From contig JAKSYS010000571.1 in NCBI GenBank assembly GCA_022925895.1, positions 1-41,378 on the forward strand: a stretch of 41,378 nt of DNA, read 5' to 3'. A program made the translations under genes and the position numbers. The DNA comes from Fragilaria crotonensis (taxonomy: Eukaryota; Bacillariophyta; Fragilariophyceae; Fragilariales; Fragilariaceae). Positions within the stretch are counted from its first letter, which is position 1. Every line of letters starts with the position of its first letter. The notes under the pieces were generated by a model that had not been told where the DNA came from, made no database searches, and saw only the letters and a program-made list of their open reading frames with translations. Positions 11,304 to 21,669 of this stretch are shown here, one piece after another.

Positions 11304-11799
11304 CTAGTGACTGGCTTCTTCAGGAGGAAATCGACGCTCCAAGCCCAGAAATGCCATCACATCGACCGCAGCGACTCCATTTTCCTTCGTCTGGGGTGTT
11401 TGCAGAGCTTCAGGCATGTCACAATCCTAAAGGGAACGAGAAACACAATGAGGATTTTCTTAGAACATATAACAAGCGTTTGTCTTGGAACGTTGCATTC
11501 TCACTTACTTCAATCCCAGCTCCGCACGGCATGCTCTTGATCCATTTGGACGCGACGAAGCTCGCCGCGTAGATGGATTCCATCGAGCAGTCATCGTCGT
11601 AGAGATCTTGCCAGCAAGGATTATCGCCAGATTGCATTTCACTGGACCAGTCATCCAACTCTCCGGATATGCGGTCCATCACGCTCATCCACGGTCGACT
11701 CGTGGATACAGAACATGGCATTTGTCGGAGCGGCTGAAGTACAATTGTCGAAAACGCATCGATGCCTACGACGCAGGAAAGAAGTAGAAGTACTCTCAT
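11304..11799 (-). CDS. Small secreted or plastid-directed protein, two exons (paralogue 2)
   Basis: Not recognised by name. The ATG at 11799 opens a signal peptide MRVLLLLSCVVGIDA followed by Phe, a diatom plastid-type cleavage context. Exon 1 is 11509-11799. A phase-0 intron (11427-11508, 82 bp, GTAAGT...TTTAG) precedes exon 2 (11304-11426), giving 137 aa. The splice joins the Cys block (W-x3-M-P-C-G...E-D-C-x2-P-E-x-L) across the exon boundary, and exon 2 contains VDVMAFLGLERR. Both elements match the order seen in the 9724-10170 protein, which supports the intron model and a paralogous origin. The middle is rich in Asp, Trp and Ser. Without splicing, the exon 1 frame runs on to a stop at 11419. 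Confidence 0.75.
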
Positions 11800-12088
11800 G
11801 GTAGAATTCAATTGTCGAACTGGCTTAGAATGGCGGAGTGTTTGTAGAGAAGAGGAAATCAATATATTCGTGTTTGCGTAGTTTGTGTTTTTAAGTTGGT
11901 GTTGGGTTAGTTTGCGGCACCAGGTGGCTTTCTTGTAGAGCGACGGGTTGAGAATTCGTTCGGATTGTGCGATCATCAGACATCAGGTGGAGGGCTTCAC
12001 TTTCCAGATGACAGATTGATGATCGATGTCTTACAGAAAATAGAAAAGACATCATGCCTCAAAAAAGACGTCATTTTGTGGAAACTCA

Positions 12089-12587
12089 GGCCGATCCTAA
12101 CGGTGTTGCAAAAGCAAAAGCAAACCATGTTTTCATTCTACTTTTCGTATTTGTAAAACACCGTCCCTAACCGTGTTATGAAACCGGAAACCTCGGAGCG
12201 AGTAAAGAGATATGTCCTTGAAAAGTTGTAAACTCTTTTTCAAAACTTTATACATGTAGAAAATTGTGTACCCTTCAGTACAATTTGAAAATCTTAAAAA
12301 GACAACGGTCACATTCGTTGAAACGTGTAGACTCCAGTATGTCAGTTTCTCCTAAACATTTATTTATTTAAACTGACGTAAAAATGCGTTCGTGCCAGTA
12401 TGTATCGAGGTCGAGCTCTATTTAAATTCGGTTTTGCAAGCTTGCAGAACTGTACGTCAGTGTTTCAAGATGCAAAACTGACGTTTTGCAAAGTATGTGT
12501 TTCGCAACGGTTAGGGACGGTGTTTTTCAAAAGCAAAAGCAAAACTGCAGTTTTGCTTTTGCTTTTGCAACACCATTAGGGACGGCC
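12089..12587. mobile_element. MITE with ~36-bp terminal inverted repeats
   Basis: The left end (12089-12124) and the reverse complement of the right end (about 12552-12587) agree at about 33 of 36 bases and share gtgttgcaaaagcaaaagc. Inside, a second inverted pair is visible: accgtccctaaccgtg near 12162-12177 and its complement near 12506-12524, so each arm looks like a smaller element in its own right. There is no coding capacity. The flanks (ctca / tcct) do not give a convincing target-site duplication. The Harbinger-type transposase gene starts 200 bp downstream, but a shared family is not shown. Confidence 0.7.
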
Positions 12588-12628
12588 TCCTCAATGCTTA
12601 CGTCCTCAAAAGTCGACATAAATCGAAA

Positions 12629-12698
12629 CAAAAACGGTGTCGCTTTTTTTGGAACCGGGATCTTTTCGCCAGGCAAAGAAAAAGCGACACTGTTTTTG
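12629..12698. repeat. Inverted repeat (22-bp arms)
   Basis: Arms 12629-12650 and 12677-12698 are inverted copies around a 26-bp loop, with one central mismatch plus slight differences in the A/T runs. Core: aaaacggtgtcgctttttt. A further partial copy (aaaagcgacactgg) lies at about 12716-12730. It may be the subterminal region of the adjacent transposon. Confidence 0.6.
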
Positions 12699-12789
12699 AC
12701 TCGACCCGGCTGGAAACAAAAGCGACACTGGAGTACTCGCTACTAGCCTCGTACGCATCCGATTGGCGCCGATTGCCAAGTTTTGCACA

Positions 12790-14463
12790 ATGTTCGTCAA
12801 AGCTAATTCTACCACCTTGCGCACCGTTTCTGAAGCAACCATGGGACTAAAAGCTTCGCGACTTCTCGCGATCGACATGGTAAAGGGTCTGTGTGGTGAT
12901 GGTGGCGAAGATCCGCTCACCGAAAATGATTGTTTCAACAAAGATGGCGAGATTGATGACGAGAGACTCGAAAGTTATCTCATGCAAGATGACGACGACG
13001 ACGAACGGAAGACAAAGGCGCGGATTGCTTTGGCGTACATGGTTGGACAGAGAATTAAACGGAAAAGAGAAGTCTTGCTTGAGTCCGAGAGAGCGAAACC
13101 GCCCGCCCAAGAAAACGCGGATTTCACGCCCGAGGTATACTGATCCGGTCACAGGAGCGCGGCGCAAGAAGACGCCAAAATGAGTGCATGGTGGGAGGAT
13201 TACATTGATGATCCGCAACCCGGCAATCAGCATTGGGCAAAGGAGTTTAGACAGAATTTTCGCTTACCATATGCATCGTATGTGATGCTTCTTGATATGA
13301 TATCATCGGAAGCAAGCGACGGGTTGTTTGACAGATGGATCAAGGCATATGAAAGGACCAACAAATATAAAAACAAAGGTTTCGCCAATCGAATTGCTTC
13401 TCTTGGGTTCGCTTATCTGGGAAGAGGATGGACGTTTGACGACATGAAGGATGTAACATACATCAGTCGCGACGTCCATCGTAAGTTTTTCACCAATTTG
13501 TCAAGTTCGGAGCAAAGGTACTGTATCCAATGTATGTGTCGGCGCCGCGTTCGGTCGAGGAACTGAGGGATTGTGAGCAGGAATACAATATTGCAGGCTT
13601 TCCAGGTTGCATTGGTAGCACCGATGCAACCCATATTCCTCTTGAAAGGTTTGTTTTTCTTGCGCCAAGCGCACCTTGGGGCGAAGTCGAAAAGTACGAT
13701 GCGGACTTATAATCTGACTTGCAATCATCGGCGCCAAATTTTGCACACAACATCTGGTCACCCTGGTAGATGGAACGACAAAACATTGATTCGTTTTGAT
13801 ACTTTTATGTCAGAGCTTCGCGACGGAGGCTTGGATGACAAGATGGATTTCGAGTTGCGGACGCGACAAGGAATGACGAGTGACGAGGAAGGTGACGACA
13901 GGATACTTAGACTCAAGGGCGCTTACGTCATAGTGGATAACGGCTACCTTGAGTGGTCGACGACAGTGCCACCCGTGAAAGATTCGCAACCGGTCGGAGC
14001 TGAGGTTTTCAGTGGCTAGAGTCTATGAGAAAGGATGTTGAGTGCACCTTGGGATCTTGAAGGTCGCTGGCGAATTCTGAAGAGTGGAATTCGAGTTCAC
14101 AACACGGAAGTAGGTGATAATATCTGGCTCACCTGTTGTGCTTTGCACAATATGCTATTGGATGTTGACGGCCTGAGCAAGGCCTGGAAAATGGTGTTCG
14201 TTCCGTTGGGAGACGGAATTTGGCGAGTTTCGAGACGAAGAGATTCCTTTGCTGTTCGGAGATTGGTTGATCCTACGGGCACAGAGGACTTCCGTCTACG
14301 GCATTACGATGGGTCGCGATTTGGATATCGACGCCCGCCAATTGTAGTAAGTGATAATGAGGAGGAGGACGACGACGGCAATGAAAGTGATGGCAATTGC
14401 AGTCGCCACTCGCAATCGCAATCGCAATCGCAATCGCAACGGGAGTGGTCACCGGCGCAATAG
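12790..14463 (+). CDS. Harbinger-family (HARBI1-like, DDE_Tnp_4) transposase, frame-broken
   Basis: A DDE transposase expected to cut and paste its element. The three acidic catalytic residues are visible: Asp in GSTDATHIP (13623-13625), Asp in YVIVDNGYLEW (13936-13938) and Glu in RKDVECTFGILKGRW (14040-14042). Each sits in a different raw frame. A helix-rich N-terminal half (WWEDYIDDPQPGNQHWAKEF and a following winged-helix-like region) and an Asp/Asn/Ser-rich tail ending in an SQ repeat complete it. Breaks lie near 13130, 13490, 13660, 13990 and 14048-14065, some at T or G runs. The second Harbinger gene (Myb/SANT-like) was not found nearby. Either an old copy or, given similar breaks in housekeeping genes, sequencing error. 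Confidence 0.87.
14411..14440 (+). repeat. Hexanucleotide microsatellite (cgcaat)5
   Basis: Five cgcaat units, the last ending in c. In the transposase tail they encode alternating Ser-Gln. Confidence 0.9.
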
Positions 14464-14963
14464 TACGACCGGAGCAGGAGGTCGAATCCAACCGGTACCG
14501 CAGTCAACAAACTGAACTTCTTTCAGTTTCGTTCGCTGCTTGTCGAAAATTTCAATATTCGTACTCACGAAAACAATCTGCAGTGGCCAAAGAGACTTTC
14601 TCGTTCGAGACCAAGAAATGTTCCTGTCATGACGATTGCATGAATCTGCAATCAAGAGGTGGGCCACCTGCCGCTGTCACGCGTCGTGCGATATTGTCGT
14701 TCTGGCATTGCGTTGCATGTGAAACTGCTGGCTGAGACTGCCGAGACTGTGGGGTGAGTCATGCATCGGCATCAGACATCGAAAAAAGTTGTCATTGACG
14801 TCGTTGTTAGTATAGCAGTGCGCAAGAAGTGTACGATAATTGATTTCTAGTCGTTGTATTACTAGCTAGCTAGTAGTAGTAGACTATTTCTTCCCTGCCC
14901 ATGTATTTCCCCGCCCCTTTCCCATTGTTACTTTATTACCCGCCTCGTCTTCCGACAAAGTCT
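14464..14963. other. Spacer downstream of the Harbinger transposase
   Basis: About 500 bp. No inverted copy of the MITE end was found here. A tagctagctagtagtagtag tract lies near 14862-14881. No gene is supported. Confidence 0.45.
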
Positions 14964-15182
14964 CTAGTCCGTGTAGTTGTTGTAGTCTCCGTTGCGAATG
15001 AGTTCCTGAATCGCTGGCGACTCATTCGCAAAGCACGTCTTGCACCAAGTAATGTTGTGCAATCCCCGATTCACATCGCAACAACAAGAGCAGACACAAA
15101 CTTTCTTGCATTTCAAGCAAGTGTGGTTTGTTGGAATCAAGTTACACTCCATGCAAGTCGTGATGTTTGGAGTGCTGCTCAT
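14964..15182 (-). CDS. Cys-rich 72-aa protein, probable zinc-binding, transposon-associated
   Basis: Function unknown. From the ATG at 15182 the protein has paired cysteines C10-x2-C13 and C22-x2-C25, then C29, C31 and C33-C35 (KCKKVCVCSCCCD), and C47-x2-C50 (ITWCKTCF), spacing expected of a cross-braced zinc-binding module. The C-terminal SPAIQELIRNGDYNN is hydrophilic. It is intact and followed on the same strand by no other gene. Its upstream neighbour at 15623-17067 is co-oriented 440 bp away. Location inside the transposon island suggests an accessory protein of a mobile element, which is inference. Confidence 0.6.
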   Translation of the reverse strand: MSSTPNITTCMECNLIPTNHTCLKCKKVCVCSCCCDVNRGLHNITWCKTCFANESPAIQELIRNGDYNNYTD

Positions 15183-15622
15183 CTAAAAAGCAAGACCTGA
15201 ATTCGTGTCACATATCCCTATTTTTTGTTTGGATTTATACGAATTAAATTATGCATAGATCCGTACAAAATAATGCCACATTATTGTTCACGTACTAGTT
15301 TTTTTTTTTTTCGTATTCCGTACTTTTGTATGCACATGTTCCGAAGTCCAGAATTCGGAATCCAACAAAATACTCTTTGATACACCCGAGTTCTAATTGA
15401 TGGATTCCGGTATAATTTAGAATACGGAATCCTAAGTTTCTTCTCACGAAACAACGTAATCTAATCAGGCGTACTCCTGATCTTTCGTCGCTAGTTAATC
15501 CTTAATTTTGCATTTCATATTCCTTTACTTAGCACCGCCTGATTATGTTGTATCGTACTGTCTATTTATGAAGTGGTGTGTGGTAAATATCTGCATCTTA
15601 ATCAATATTAAAATAATCACAT
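15183..15622. other. AT-rich spacer with poly-T tract
   Basis: About 440 bp, AT-rich, with a T13 run at about 15299-15311 and repeated attccg/cggaat words between 15315 and 15435 that can pair with each other. No coding frame is supported. Confidence 0.45.
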
Positions 15623-17067
15623 TATAAAGGCACAATGCAGTCTGGATTTTCATTTGTGCACAGCACGGTGTCAATACATCCCATATCATCTCGTGGCATC
15701 GCTTTGCGCTTACGGTTGTTTGCACGTCGTGGATTTGGTTTCACAACACGTTGGCGCTCCAAAAAAAAACATTCAGCAATTGATTATTAAACATCACTCC
15801 ACGCGAAATCCTGTCTTCTTTCACGGAATCGTAGAGCTCATTAAACTTATTCATGCCATCTTCAGTCCATCCAATCCCAGCTACACCATTAGTATCGTTG
15901 CGTTGTTTTCGTGACAATGTATACTTTGGTGCCTACCATTGCACCAAGTGTTAGCTTTGTAGCATGCTTGCGATATTGTCACGCAGCAATCAAGAACTTA
16001 CCACAATCGCGGGGACCTGACCCGCAACAGCGTTAACATGTGCTTGAATCTGTAAGTATCGGCCATATTTATAGCAATGTGTTAGCACGGCAATCGAACA
16101 AAATCAAAACATTGCACTTTATCGTCATACCTTTGATTGTTCCAATGCCAATTCAGACATCCATGTCTCTGTGTAATTTAGTAACACAAGAAGCATAAAG
16201 GCTTCGTCGCTTAACGAGAACACATATTCATTGAAAACACAAGCATCGGAACGACAATAACTCATCATGTTAGCCTTGTCATTCCAATTACTGTGTCCCA
16301 CAATGCAAGGCGCATAGATATCAATTAAATGAACATAATGAACCAAATTGTCTCGCATAGCTAACATGTAGTCCATATCGGCATTTTGACCATTGTTGAC
16401 TTTAAAGTGCGGTATCTTACCACACATGCCGTCTGCGTTGACACAACAAAACAAACGTTAGTCATATGATTGCACTCGAGCCATTCATAAAATTGTACGT
16501 ACCTCTGAATCTTAAGCGCATGTTTTTGATGACGTTGTTGCGACGATCTGTGTGAGTACAAACAACAAGTTTACGCATGTCTGCCCACCAGTATTCATCA
16601 ACGTCTTCTGTCGCTACATTGCAATTAGCAACAATCATCGAACAAACGGTGCCACGTCTTAAATCATATAAACCATGCAAGTCTTTTTTAAAAAATTTGA
16701 GACGACTGAACAACTTTGTTTTGACACACTCTTTCACCATCATGCGTTGCGACGCAATTGTGTTTTGAAGCTGCATGTTAAGCGGAAGAGGATGAGGAGG
16801 AACCATTGCAACATTTCCAGGCATTAACGCACGCTCTGTTTCTCCGCCGTCTCGCATTGATGGCATGGGAGAATAACCAGTCATGATCGGCGTTACTTGG
16901 TGTTGTTGTTGATGATATAGTACTTTTTGATCACTTTGCACGGCCTCAGCAACTGCGCAATCATTTCGTCTCGACATATACAACATGTTTTTGGTAAGTA
17001 TCGAAGGCAGTTCATCATCCAAAACGGATGATGGGTCCAGTTGACCGCGATGATGCATTCCGTTCAT
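15623..17067 (-). CDS. Four-exon protein of unknown function, probably mobile-element encoded
   Basis: Not recognised. Exons 16503-17067, 16131-16432, 16002-16049 and 15623-15932 are joined by GT-AG introns of 70, 81 and 69 bp with consistent phases (1, 0, 0). Exon 1 has a Gln/Met-rich start, then VDEYWWADMRKLVVCTHTD. Exon 2 has KIPHFKVNNGQNADMDYM and DEAFMLLVLLNYTETW. Exon 3 is 16 codons. Exon 4 has AGIGWTEDGMNKFNELYDSV and a basic stretch RRANNRKRK. A T9 run near 15762 interrupts exon 4; adding one base restores a C-terminus ending at 15623 instead of a stop at 15741. The ATG at 17067 directly follows ttgcttcag, so an upstream exon is possible. The protein is ~408 aa and mostly helical-looking, with no membrane segment. 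Confidence 0.6.
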
Positions 17068-18781
17068 CTGAAGCAAACTTGCGTTTTATGAACTCATGTA
17101 AAACGTGCTGTAGTAAGTCTTTATAATTCCACGATTAATGCAAACTCATTCAAACATTGATCATTTCATCCAACGTAGATATATGTTGTATGACAACATG
17201 TGGTTTGTTGCATGTATAAATGTGAACCAAAACACGTGTTGTGGTTCAAACAAAGTTACGACTTACGATTTATTTGAAAGTCAAACCTTAATTGCGCCGC
17301 GCATTATTTAAATTTGAACATTGTTTCCCGCATTAAAATCTCAGTAATAAATTGATGGCACTGTGAACTGGTTCCGTGCTAAGAACAAAAAACGGTAAAT
17401 TAAATTAACGTGCTGCCGCTGTATTCAACGTAGAACAAGATACTGGATTCACACGATTCAACGCTACTTCCGTGAAAGTAATCTAGTAGTTTGCATCAAA
17501 TGTTTTCATTGCCCTTTTTTACTATCGTTGAGTTCTTAGTAAGTACTTTACTTCGGCCGGTACTTCTACTGGTCTGCAATACGACTGTATTGTTCTTACT
17601 TTTACTTTGATTGCTCGCCGTCTCGCTAATGCGTAATACAGACGTGTTCATTGTTAGACAATTTTGTGTAACCTATGTGGGCCTCTGCAGATGCGGCATC
17701 ACAATAGGATAAACACATTGCTGCTGTACCGGTCGTTCCATATGTTGGCGGTTGTCGTATATGGTGGTTAGCTGTCGTGTGATTGCTTATTGTTCCATCG
17801 CTTTTTCGCGTAGCAAATGGCTTTGAAATTCTTCATTTTGTATTTGCCATTGTTTTTTCTACTGCGTTATATCACGGAATCAACCGTTGTGTTGCAATTG
17901 TGTTTCGATGCATCGTTACTTGGTGTGGTTTCGGTGTTGATAGTGATACTCGTCTTGTAGGCGTGCCGTTATATATATGTCGCAATTCAATTTGCTTTGC
18001 TGTTAAACAAACCGCCAAGGCTCCTCGAGAACGCAAATGGAACTGACGATCTTGGGGCTGCGGGCATCGAACCACTGCGGTCCCTGCTAGTTAATGCACC
18101 TCAAAACCTGCGTTTGTGTGAAGAAGTAGTATAAACCTTCTCGGTACATTATCCGTTAAATCGATGTTAACATGACGTTAAACGACCGTTATGCGTCGAA
18201 CACATTTTGGTACACAACTCCATCCAGTGTCAGATCCTCAAGTGAACTGACACACTTCTATTCACTCTTTTCTCAATTCTTCACCAAATTCGTTTCTGTA
18301 AGTAACATCCCATCCTCTTATGTCATGAGATGAATCTGTGAGAGTTTTGGCTTTGAAGATGACAAGGTTGTTGTTCTTTTGAATGGATGAGATCAGGGAA
18401 TTTTGGTGTGTTGCCGCAGGGTAACCCGGATGTACAAAACTCTACTTCCACGCGTTTTCTACGGCATCGTCGTACCAGCACTGTTGTTTTTGTACAGTGA
18501 GTACTTACTGGTAGTACGCGCCAAAAACACGTGGCCTCTACTGCATGGTGGTAGGAGCACTGTGTTGTATTTTACTCGCGCTTGTTCCTTTGACAGTAGG
18601 TACTCTTTATCACTGTACCTGGTACTGATCAAGATCTTACCGTTGTGCAACCAAGAGGAAACTGCTTTGCTGCATCACAATCGAAATAACTCACTCCAAT
18701 TTTGATCTGTTTTGTCAGTTTTACAACCAACAACTTCAGCTGGCAAGCATTGTCGTCGTTATTGATTGATAAGATTGTTCA
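17068..18781. other. Long non-coding stretch in the transposon island
   Basis: About 1.7 kb, AT-rich. A frame at 17783-18046 (+) lacks recognisable features and starts with a non-ATG codon. 18455-18625 contains repeated gtac words. A B-box-like sequence on the minus strand near 18064-18074 was examined for a tRNA and rejected. Confidence 0.45.
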
Positions 18782-18946
18782 GTTGCTGCACCATCTCGAG
18801 TTTTGTGTGTGGACATCAGTCACCTGCGAGGATCTTGCTCGAAAGAGTAGTGTGCCTACACGTCGTGCCTTACTGGTAAAGCCCACATTACTCGGTTGGT
18901 GCAGTAGTCCTTTGTTTAGCAAAGGACCGTTCAAGAAATTGGACGT
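18782..18946 (+). repeat. Direct repeat, copy 1 (~165 bp)
   Basis: Nearly identical to 19046-19210 over about 155 bp (gttgctgcacc... through ...aaaggaccgttcaag), then diverging. Looser similarity continues upstream (18747-18781 versus 18951-18985), indicating an old tandem duplication with later insertion or deletion between the copies. Confidence 0.9.
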
Positions 18947-19045
18947 CTGGTACATTGTTGTTGATTGATTTGGAGGACATTGTGCTGTTTGGCCACAGTT
19001 GTTGCGAGGACGCAATTATTGTTCCTGTCATTCCTTGCTCTCTCT

Positions 19046-19210
19046 GTTGCTGCACCAGCTCGGGTTTTGTGTGTGGACACACCAGTCACCTGCGAGGATC
19101 TTGCTCGAAGAGTAGTGTGCCTACACGTCGTGCCTTACTGGTAAAGCCCACATTACTCGGTTGGTGCAGTAGTCCTTTGTTTAGCAAAGGACCGTTCAAG
19201 CCATTGGGCG
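19046..19210 (+). repeat. Direct repeat, copy 2 (~165 bp)
   Basis: Second copy of 18782-18946, offset 264 bp. It differs by scattered substitutions and short indels, including one a lost from gaaagag. It lies just upstream of the remnant coding region beginning at about 19264. Confidence 0.9.
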
Positions 19211-19263
19211 TCATTGAAGTTTGTGAGGTCTGATTGAAATCATACGATTGTTGATTCTCCATC

Positions 19264-20263
19264 ATGAGTGGGAAAGATTTGTGAGTGAAATGCTTCGTGA
19301 AGTTGATAGTGAAGCTGAGTCCACGGCCGCATCAGAAACAGTCACCAATGCTGAGACAACACTCATGATTGGTAGGATGGAAAACAGTGATAGTTTGGTT
19401 TCGTCGTCCTCAGAGGCAAATGCCAGAGCTGAGACAAGCCAAATGCCTCCTGTTGAATTGGATGGTGATGCAGATTTGGCAGCTTCTGCATTGGCATTGT
19501 CGAATCTTGCAAGTGCCGATCCCATGCAAGGACTTGAGGTTATGGCCAAGGCTGCTGGTGAGGCAGTACCGCACAACGCTTCACTCCTGGGTTATCCACA
19601 AACTTATTGAAGGTGACGTCGATGTTGTGGTTCCTGTTCCAAGTACACCCACGAAAGTTTCAACATTAGCTTCGGTGTATAAGTTTGACGGAATTAATGA
19701 GTTGGCTGGACAACTTAATCATGGACAGGCGCGGCATAATTGCTGCGTATATCCGTGGGTTGGATGTCGGCTTTGTGGAACAGAATTTACCTCCATTCCG
19801 TAATTGGTTCAAACACTTTCGGTTTGCGGAGGCTATATTCAAGCCTGGAGACATTGGCAATAAAATGTGGCATTTTCGCCATGTTCTCTTGGGGCCGCAA
19901 TGCGTCGAAAACATTTCTTTTGGAACAGCTCCAAAGAATTTCTTAACTTGCGCTCGACAATTTTACACCGAGATTTTCCATCCCTCTCCGTCAATGGAAG
20001 AACAAATCGATCGGGCCATGAAACAAGATATCACAATCATGATGCTTGCTCTTCGGGTTGCCAAAAGGTGTTCTACCGAAATCCCTGACGCCATATGCCT
20101 CATCCCTGATCACAGTGTCAGCGGTTACTTTTCAATTGCATCGCGATCAAACGATCATGGAGCAATGTCGGTATTTGTGTCTTTCTTGGGAGTGACGCAC
20201 CATTTGACAGCACATCCGCCGATAACATCCATTGGCACCGCAATGGAGTTGGTTATGTTGTGA
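19264..20263 (+). pseudogene. Remnant coding region of unknown mobile-element protein
   Basis: Consecutive open frames in three phases read as one protein-like chain. First an acidic Ser/Ala/Glu-rich segment (DADLAASALALSNLASAD), then HKLIEGDVDVVVPVPST, then a longer frame with VGFVEQNLPPFRNWFKHF, RFAEAIFKPGDIGNKMWHF and IPDAICLIPDHSVSGYFS. No family was recognised and no catalytic motif is evident. Frame changes lie near 19590 and 19690. Position among transposon fragments suggests a mobile-element gene. Confidence 0.45.
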
Positions 20264-21012
20264 CACATCAACAAAAAGAAGTCGGTGTGAATCCAGGGTA
20301 CCAATCAAGAAGATCGAGGATCCTTCAATGTTCACCCATCAACATTTCACTTCACAAAGAAGCGCAAAGATGACGAATTGTGAAACGATTGCTTTGATGA
20401 TGTTCTGTTTGAAATGACAATGTGGTACCCCAACGAAAGAAACAAATGATTCAAAACCCTTGATGATGATGGCCATGGTGAATTGAATTACATAATTCTG
20501 CAAATGCCGCCAAACAAGGAAGATGTTTCTACACAGTCAATGTTGAACCGAGGACCTTTACCAATCCATGCCAGCGACTGCAGATGATACAATTGTCACG
20601 ATCGAAAAGGTCACGGACAATCTATTTATGTCACTACCGCTTTTGCGCAAACTCTTGCCTGGTCCACTGAAAAGGATCACCAATTCGATTGTTTTGGGCA
20701 AAGCAAATGGCTGCCCAGATGTGAAACGGTTTGTTGCACCAATTCGTTGTTCAAAGGAAAAATGAACGATCTCAGTTTACATGGATGAAGAAGATTCATG
20801 TTTATCGCCTTACGATTTTGTGTTTATTTTGAAGCGCAAAGAACATTTTGCTCCTTATTTTATCAAGAACAAGCTTTTCGGATGAAAACAATGCCCTCCA
20901 AAGAAGAAAAAACGATGAAGAATGGGTCCGAAGAAAGCAGATGTGGAACATTGAACAGATTAAACATACACAACAAGACAGTGGACTGTGGTCCATGAGA
21001 TCATGAATGAGC

Positions 21013-21600
21013 AAACAGGTATTAGTGTTCCCTCAAAATGAGGATGTGCCTGAAGTGTTTTGTGATTGATTTGATGATCTACGTGGGTTCGTGGATGTGC
21101 CCGTCGGTGATTACAAACTGCACCACCATCCAAACTTGCAATGTTATGGGCGCCTGCTGTCACTTCAATCAAGCTGATGGAAAAGATTTGTGTGTGAGGC
21201 CCTTGCTTCAGCTTTGTTTTCGCTTGGTTTTTTGCGAGGCATCTACCATTGACAATTTCGGTGAAGAAATTTTAAAAGGCAGTTGTCGATGCTTTGGAAA
21301 ATGTTGTGAAACATGCGAGAAGCATTCTTCCGACTTGGATAGTGATTCGGCGTTGCCTCGACAATTCGATTGGAAGTTGACCTCGATGCGAAACCTCTTG
21401 CTTGGTGTTCTGACTGCATCGGACGGTAGCTGTTGTCATGCCGTTTGCATTCATGGAGGTTTTGTGTATGATGCGAATGAGGTTAAAGCCCTCCTCTGAA
21501 GAGGCTTTGAATGTTGTACCTCTACTCCATTGGTGAAGGTGAGTTTGTTGGATTCCGGCGGGGTTACATTTTTCGATATGAAGGACAGCGACAGCAGAGG
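21013..21600 (+). pseudogene. Fragment resembling a papain-like (C39-like) cysteine-peptidase domain
   Basis: Broken frames contain a possible nucleophile helix with Cys at 21193-21195 (VCEALASALFSLGF). About 80 codons later comes ASDGSCCHAVCIHGGFVYDAN, which supplies a His (21437-21439) and an Asp/Asn (21470-21478). The order Cys ... His ... Asp/Asn with this spacing is that of papain-fold peptidases such as C39. A segment GEFVGFRRGYIFRYEG in another frame follows to 21600. 20264-21012 upstream holds further broken frames (for example LPLLRKLLPGPLKRITNS) without assignable function. Assignment is by motif pattern only. Confidence 0.35.
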
Positions 21601-21669
21601 ATTGAAAAATGACATGATGACAGAAATGAATTGAAACCTTTTACATGAATTAAGTATAACATTTATTTT

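Noticed and set aside
12606-13233. Minus-strand ORFs opposite the transposase N-terminus
   Set aside because: Shadows of the transposase reading on the plus strand; no protein features.
17783-18046. Hydrophobic 87-codon ORF on the plus strand
   Set aside because: It starts with a non-ATG codon, has no homologue-like motif, and has no conserved neighbour.
18040-18110. Possible tRNA on the minus strand (ggttcgatgcc resembles a B box)
   Set aside because: The bases flanking the loop do not form a T stem, and no matching acceptor stem or A box was found.
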